DNA of 64,000 nt from Paracoccus thiocyanatus. GTDB lineage: Bacteria > Pseudomonadota > Alphaproteobacteria > Rhodobacterales > Rhodobacteraceae. Below are positions 60,593-64,000 of this stretch, in pieces; the stretch's first letter is position 1; every line of letters starts with the position of its first letter. A program made the translations under genes and the position numbers. The notes beneath the pieces were generated by a model. That model saw only the letters and a program-made list of their open reading frames with translations, did not search any database and was not told where the DNA came from. The stretch spans positions 1 to 64,000 of the forward strand of contig NZ_FTMK01000017.1 in NCBI RefSeq assembly GCF_900156255.1. The letters are read 5' to 3'.

Positions 60593-61702
60593 CTATTTCT
60601 CCAGCAGCGCCCGGATCTCCAGCATCAGGCTTTCCATCAGATCGTCGGTCAGCGGATCGCCCTCCAGCCGCAGGATATGGCCCCTGCCGTCCCTGCCCCG
60701 CCGAATTTCAACGCCGCTGGTGGTGCGCAGGGTCATTTCGTCGACCCAGCCATAGCGCGGCTGCTTGGAGCGCGGCCGCCCGCCCCGGCTGGCCGTGCCG
60801 GGGCCGCCTTCCAGCGATTGCAGCACCGGCTCGATCAGGTCCCATTCCTCCTCGGCATTCTCGGGGCCGCGCATCGACAGGGCCTGGCGCAGCCGCGCCT
60901 CGGCCCCGTTGCGCAGCGCCGCCGACAGCCGCAGCCCCCGCCTTTCGGTCAGCGCCTCGGGAAAGCGCAGCATGTCGCCCAATTCCTCGAAAATCAGCGC
61001 GAAAGAGCGCACCTTGGACCGCTTGGCCTTTGAGCCGGTGGCGAACAGCCGGTTCACCGCCTCCTCGGTATTGGCAAAGGCCCCCTGGTTGGCGGCGATC
61101 ACGGCGATGCGGCCGCGCTCGAAATGGCTCAGCTCCTCGCGGACCTCGTTCTCCTCGACCATGGCGACAAAGGCCGCGTCGGTCTCGGTGCGGGGCCGGA
61201 CCAGGGCGCGGATGCGGCTGTGCTTCTCGGCCTGGGTCAGCTCGTGCAGGGCCCGCACCGCGTGCAGGCGGCGATAGCCCGAAAGCAGGCCGTAGCGCGG
61301 CCCCTGCCCGTCCGGCGCCGCCATCTCATAGACCTCGATCGGCAGTCGCAGGCCGTTTGCGGCGATGGACAGCCGCAGCTCCTGCATGTCCTCGTCATTC
61401 ATCACCATGCGGTCGCGCACCATCGCGCCTTCGTCGATCTGGTCGATGGGCAGTTCGGCGATCAGCAGCCCCCGTTCCTGCGCATCGTGGAGCCGTGCCG
61501 CGTCGGCCTCGGCCCGCGCCCGGCCGGCGCGGCTTTCGGTGCTTTCGGCGCTGGACAGCGCCGCGCTGTCGCCCGCCACCTGGGCAATTGGGGCGATGCC
61601 GCGGCCCAGGGCCGGCCGCTCATAGGTTTCGCTGCGAAACTGTTCCTCGATCCGGTCCAGATCGGCGCTGCTGGGGGTCGACAGCCGTCTGCGCTTAGCC
61701 AT
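60593..61702 (-). CDS. parB: ParB-type plasmid partition protein
   Basis: Protein of 369 residues. ParB/Srx-like domain with the conserved GYRRLHAVRAL and EENEVREELSHFERGR motifs, a helix-turn-helix region around NTEEAVNRLFATGSKAKR, and a C-terminal dimer part. It overlaps parA by 8 bases. It binds parS sites and works with ParA in segregation. One parS-like palindrome lies inside its own reading frame (codons for FRSET). Confidence 0.92.
   Translation of the reverse strand: MAKRRRLSTPSSADLDRIEEQFRSETYERPALGRGIAPIAQVAGDSAALSSAESTESRAGRARAEADAARLHDAQERGLLIAELPIDQIDEGAMVRDRMVMNDEDMQELRLSIAANGLRLPIEVYEMAAPDGQGPRYGLLSGYRRLHAVRALHELTQAEKHSRIRALVRPRTETDAAFVAMVEENEVREELSHFERGRIAVIAANQGAFANTEEAVNRLFATGSKAKRSKVRSFALIFEELGDMLRFPEALTERRGLRLSAALRNGAEARLRQALSMRGPENAEEEWDLIEPVLQSLEGGPGTASRGGRPRSKQPRYGWVDEMTLRTTSGVEIRRGRDGRGHILRLEGDPLTDDLMESLMLEIRALLEK
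61626..61640. promoter_or_regulatory. parS-like palindrome 2, inside parB
   Basis: GTTTCGCTGCGAAAC, perfect 15-bp palindrome, located near the 5' end of parB and encoding part of FRSET. It keeps a coding and a possible centromere role at the same time. Confidence 0.65.
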
Positions 61703-63107
61703 GGGCCTGCTGCTCCTTCACCTCGGCCGCCTGCTCGGCCTGTTGCATCTGAAGATCGCGCCACCAGGTGCCCAGGATCAGCTCCTTGACCTCGGCCCAG
61801 GTGCGGTCGAATGTCTCGCGGCCGCGGACATAGGTCTCGCGGTTGAACTCGCGGTAATCGGCCTCGTAGATGCCGTTCACCTGTTCGCCGGCCTGGCCGA
61901 CCATGGCGGTCAGTTCCTGGCGATAGGTGGTCATGAAATCCCCGAAATAGGCCTGGATCACATTGGCCAGGTCGGTCTGCTGGCCGGCATCGAAGCGGGT
62001 GACGATGGCCCGCACCGCGTCCCATTCAAAGCGCATCTCGGGCAGGCCGTCGCGGCGGCGGGCGGCATTCTCGCCCTCTTCGACGCTGGCGAAGGTCGAA
62101 TAGAGCATATCGAAAAAGCGCCCGGTCGAATCGAATTCCAGGAAGGACGCACCCAGCGGCACCAGCAGGATGTCGGCCGCCGCCAGGGCGTTGATGGTCA
62201 GGTAGCCAAGCGCCGGCGGGGTATCCAGGATGACGATGTCGTAACCGTCCAGGATACCATCGTTCACCAGGGCGTTGCCGAGCGCGTCCCACAGCGGCCA
62301 GCCGCGCAGGCCCATGCGCCAGACCGGCACCTGGAATTCGGCCCAATACAGGTTCAGCTGCGCGCCAAGCAGGTCGATATTCGGCCAATGCGTGTTCTGG
62401 ATCAGGTCCTGGGCGGTGATCTTCAGCGCCTCGGTCAGGGTCTCGTCGAAGGGCAGGGGGGCATGGCCCGCCGCCTCGCGCACCCGGTTTTCGTCCTGAA
62501 GCGCCAGGGCGTAATCCTTGGCCAGCAGGGGAAAGGCCGTGGACCATTCGTCCGCCACCTTGCCGCCCATGATCGAGGTCATGCTGCCCTGGCTGTCGAG
62601 GTCGATCACCAGCACCTTGTAGCCGTCCAACGCCGCCGACATGGCCAGATGCGCGGCGGTCGAGGTCTTGCCGACCCCGCCCTTGAAATTCGCCACCGCC
62701 AGGACCTTGGCGGGCAGCCCCTGGGGGCGCCAGGGGCGGTATTCCCGGCCGGCCGCGCCCTCGGCCGCGAAATGGTCGCGAAGGCGCAGCACGTCATCGA
62801 GGCTGAACCATTTCGAGTTCCCTTCGCCCTGGCCCTGCGGCAGGTCGGGATTCCGAAGCAGGACACGGCGGAAATGCGCCGGGGCCACCGGGATCAGGTA
62901 GCGGCAGATTTCCCAGGTCGAGAAGCGGCGCAGCCGCTTTCTGCCGTCGGGGGCATAGCCGCGTTCGGCCAGGTCCTGGCGGCCGCGCGCGGCAAAGGCG
63001 GCGGCTTTCGCGAATCGGGCGGTGTCGATAGGTTCGGAAAGACGCTCGGCCGCCCGTGCGGGGTTGATGTTGAAATAGGGGGGGAGGGGGTCCTTGCCTG
63101 CGGACAT
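61695..63107 (-). CDS. parA: ParA-type plasmid partition ATPase
   Basis: Protein of 470 residues. A long N-terminal region (about 1-150) includes a MerR/HTH-like part, WFSLDDVLRLRDHFA, as in autoregulating ParA proteins. Then deviant Walker A NFKGGVGKTSTA and Walker B-like YDIVILDTPP. ATG 63107 follows AGAGGATACGAC; the longer upstream frame is not used. Drives plasmid partition and probably represses its own promoter. Confidence 0.93.
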   Translation of the reverse strand: MSAGKDPLPPYFNINPARAAERLSEPIDTARFAKAAAFAARGRQDLAERGYAPDGRKRLRRFSTWEICRYLIPVAPAHFRRVLLRNPDLPQGQGEGNSKWFSLDDVLRLRDHFAAEGAAGREYRPWRPQGLPAKVLAVANFKGGVGKTSTAAHLAMSAALDGYKVLVIDLDSQGSMTSIMGGKVADEWSTAFPLLAKDYALALQDENRVREAAGHAPLPFDETLTEALKITAQDLIQNTHWPNIDLLGAQLNLYWAEFQVPVWRMGLRGWPLWDALGNALVNDGILDGYDIVILDTPPALGYLTINALAAADILLVPLGASFLEFDSTGRFFDMLYSTFASVEEGENAARRRDGLPEMRFEWDAVRAIVTRFDAGQQTDLANVIQAYFGDFMTTYRQELTAMVGQAGEQVNGIYEADYREFNRETYVRGRETFDRTWAEVKELILGTWWRDLQMQQAEQAAEVKEQQAHG

Positions 63108-63192
63108 GTCGTATCCTCTGCGATGTGCTGCTTTGAAGGGTGTTTTGGCGAAACTATTACACATCATCGCCGGCAAGTGAATCATCCGCCGA

Positions 63193-63209
63193 GGTTTCGC
63201 AGCGAAATT
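63193..63209. promoter_or_regulatory. parS-like palindrome 3, upstream of parA
   Basis: GGTTTCGCAGCGAAATT matches the other two copies, with perfect arms TTTCGC/GCGAAA (63195-63207). It lies about 86 bases upstream of parA, in the divergent region toward the initiator gene. Confidence 0.65.
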
Positions 63210-63310
63210 CCCCCGAAATTGAGAAAAGCAGCAGCGGAAAGCTTGTGATTCCTTTTAGATATTTAGAATCTTTCCGAATAGAAAACTCAACTGAATCAGC
63301 AAGTTATCGG
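63210..63310. other. AT-rich region of the presumed replication origin
   Basis: About 100 bases with far lower GC than the rest of the window (TTTTAGATATTTAGAATCTT region), directly beside the iterons. This is the usual place for strand opening. No clear DnaA box was found. Confidence 0.6.
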
Positions 63311-63318
63311 CCATACGG

Positions 63319-63533
63319 CACCCGTTTTCGGGACCAGAAGGACCCGTTTGCGGGACGAAGGGCACCCGATTCCGGGAGCGGGGGCACCGATTCGCGGGAA
63401 GAGGGGTTTCCAGATGCGGGACGGGCCCGGATATGCGGTTTCGGCCCGGATTTCGCCCGCAAACGCGACGTGGCCCCCCGTAAACGGGTGCCTTTGCCGG
63501 GCGGTTCGGGGCTAAGGAACCCATCTGCGGGAC
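63319..63533. repeat. Iteron cluster (origin of replication)
   Basis: Direct copies of a 16-bp motif such as CACCCGTTTTCGGGAC start at 63319, 63341, 63363, 63385 and 63407, each 22 bases apart, which is two helix turns. Two inverted relatives lie near 63454-63469 and 63475-63490, and one more direct copy at 63518-63533. This is the arrangement of an iteron-controlled plasmid origin; the inverted copies near the rep gene may serve autoregulation. Confidence 0.85.
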
Positions 63534-63623
63534 CGGAAGAATGGCGGATGGGGAACCCGGATTGGCGTTGCCGGAAGGTACCTTGTCGGTCATAATCGCC
63601 GGCAATGATAAAGGGGCAGGGCG

Positions 63624-64000
63624 ATGGACGATATTCCTCGCGATCAGCTTTCGGGCGCGCTGCGCCGGGGGGCGGTCAAGAAACACGTGGCCGCGATCCA
63701 TGTGTCGGGCAAGCTGACGCTGTTGCAGCGCAAGCTGTCGAACGTGCTGCTGCTTAATGCCTATGACACGCTGATCAGCCGCGCGCGCCACCAGATCGAC
63801 GCCCGCACATTGTGCCTGATGATCGGCTATAACAGCAACGACATGGACACGCTGAAACAGTCGCTGCGCGGCCTGGCCGAAACGGTGGCCGAATGGGACA
63901 TGCTGGACGAAAAGGGCCAGCAGGAATGGGGCGTCAGCAGCCTGCTGAGCTATGCCAAGCTGAAGGGCGGGGTGTGCGAATACGCCTATTCCCCGGCGCT
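63624..64000 (+). CDS. Plasmid replication initiator, Rep_3 family (3' truncated by window)
   Basis: The first 125 complete codons are inside the window; the frame is open at the end. MDDIPRDQLSGALRRGAVKK is followed by a winged-helix region with VSGKLTLLQRKLSNVLLLNAY and IGYNSNDMDTLKQSL, as in Rep_3 initiators of Paracoccus-type plasmids. ATG 63624 follows AAGGGGCAGGGCG. It should bind the iterons just upstream to start replication. Confidence 0.88.
   Translation, partial: MDDIPRDQLSGALRRGAVKKHVAAIHVSGKLTLLQRKLSNVLLLNAYDTLISRARHQIDARTLCLMIGYNSNDMDTLKQSLRGLAETVAEWDMLDEKGQQEWGVSSLLSYAKLKGGVCEYAYSPA

Noticed and set aside
63319-63533. CRISPR or phage attachment repeats
   Set aside because: The 22-bp period of a 16-bp motif next to a Rep_3 gene is the layout of iterons.

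Overview
The window looks like part of a large plasmid (megaplasmid or chromid) of a high-GC alphaproteobacterium of the Rhodobacterales, most likely Paracoccus or a close relative. The grounds are the GC-rich codon use, the family content (SoxC, a sensor-fused exonuclease operon, bioMNY, RTX-Hint protein), FNR-type and alphaproteobacterial LexA-type sites, and a plasmid replication/partition module at the right end. The species call is inference; no rRNA, tRNA, IS element or CRISPR array was recognised.

Left part (1-10.2 kb): the tail of an unknown gene, an RTX-repeat protein with a Hint domain, a TetR regulator, a soxC-like sulfite/sulfane dehydrogenase with a monoheme SoxD-like cytochrome, a secreted protein of unknown function, a phosphohexomutase and a type II NADH dehydrogenase. 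From 10.4 to 16.1 kb runs a seven-gene MoxR/DUF58/VWA/BatD operon. On the minus strand from 22.9 to 16.1 kb follows a tightly overlapping five-gene operon: CBS/nucleotidyltransferase, small membrane protein, symporter-histidine kinase, receiver protein, and a PAS/exonuclease fusion.

Middle part (23.1-45.0 kb): a P-type ATPase behind a clear FNR box; a 95-residue two-repeat protein behind a perfect GTTC-N7-GTTC SOS box; an MFS exporter with a divergent MarR regulator; a branched-chain-amino-acid-type ABC transporter operon with a formamidase-like hydrolase; then a GntR-controlled block (TRAP transporter, zinc dehydrogenase, FMN hydroxyacid dehydrogenase, mannonate dehydratase, fructuronate reductase, KDG kinase). 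This block reads as a sugar-acid route to 2-keto-3-deoxy-6-phosphogluconate. A catalase closes it.

Surface-glycan island (45.2-57.4 kb): four sulfotransferase-like genes, a two-domain glycosyltransferase, a DUF6212-like protein, UDP-galactopyranose mutase, a GlfT2-like transferase and a GT4 enzyme. Two patches have clearly lower GC, which suggests acquired genes. It probably builds or decorates a sulfated, galactofuranose-containing surface polymer.

Right end (57.6-64.0 kb): bioMNY biotin uptake genes; an unusual array of five 162-164 bp tandem repeats; parB and parA with three copies of a parS-like palindrome (one inside parB); then an AT-rich stretch with 22-bp-spaced iterons and the start of a Rep_3-type initiator gene cut by the window end.
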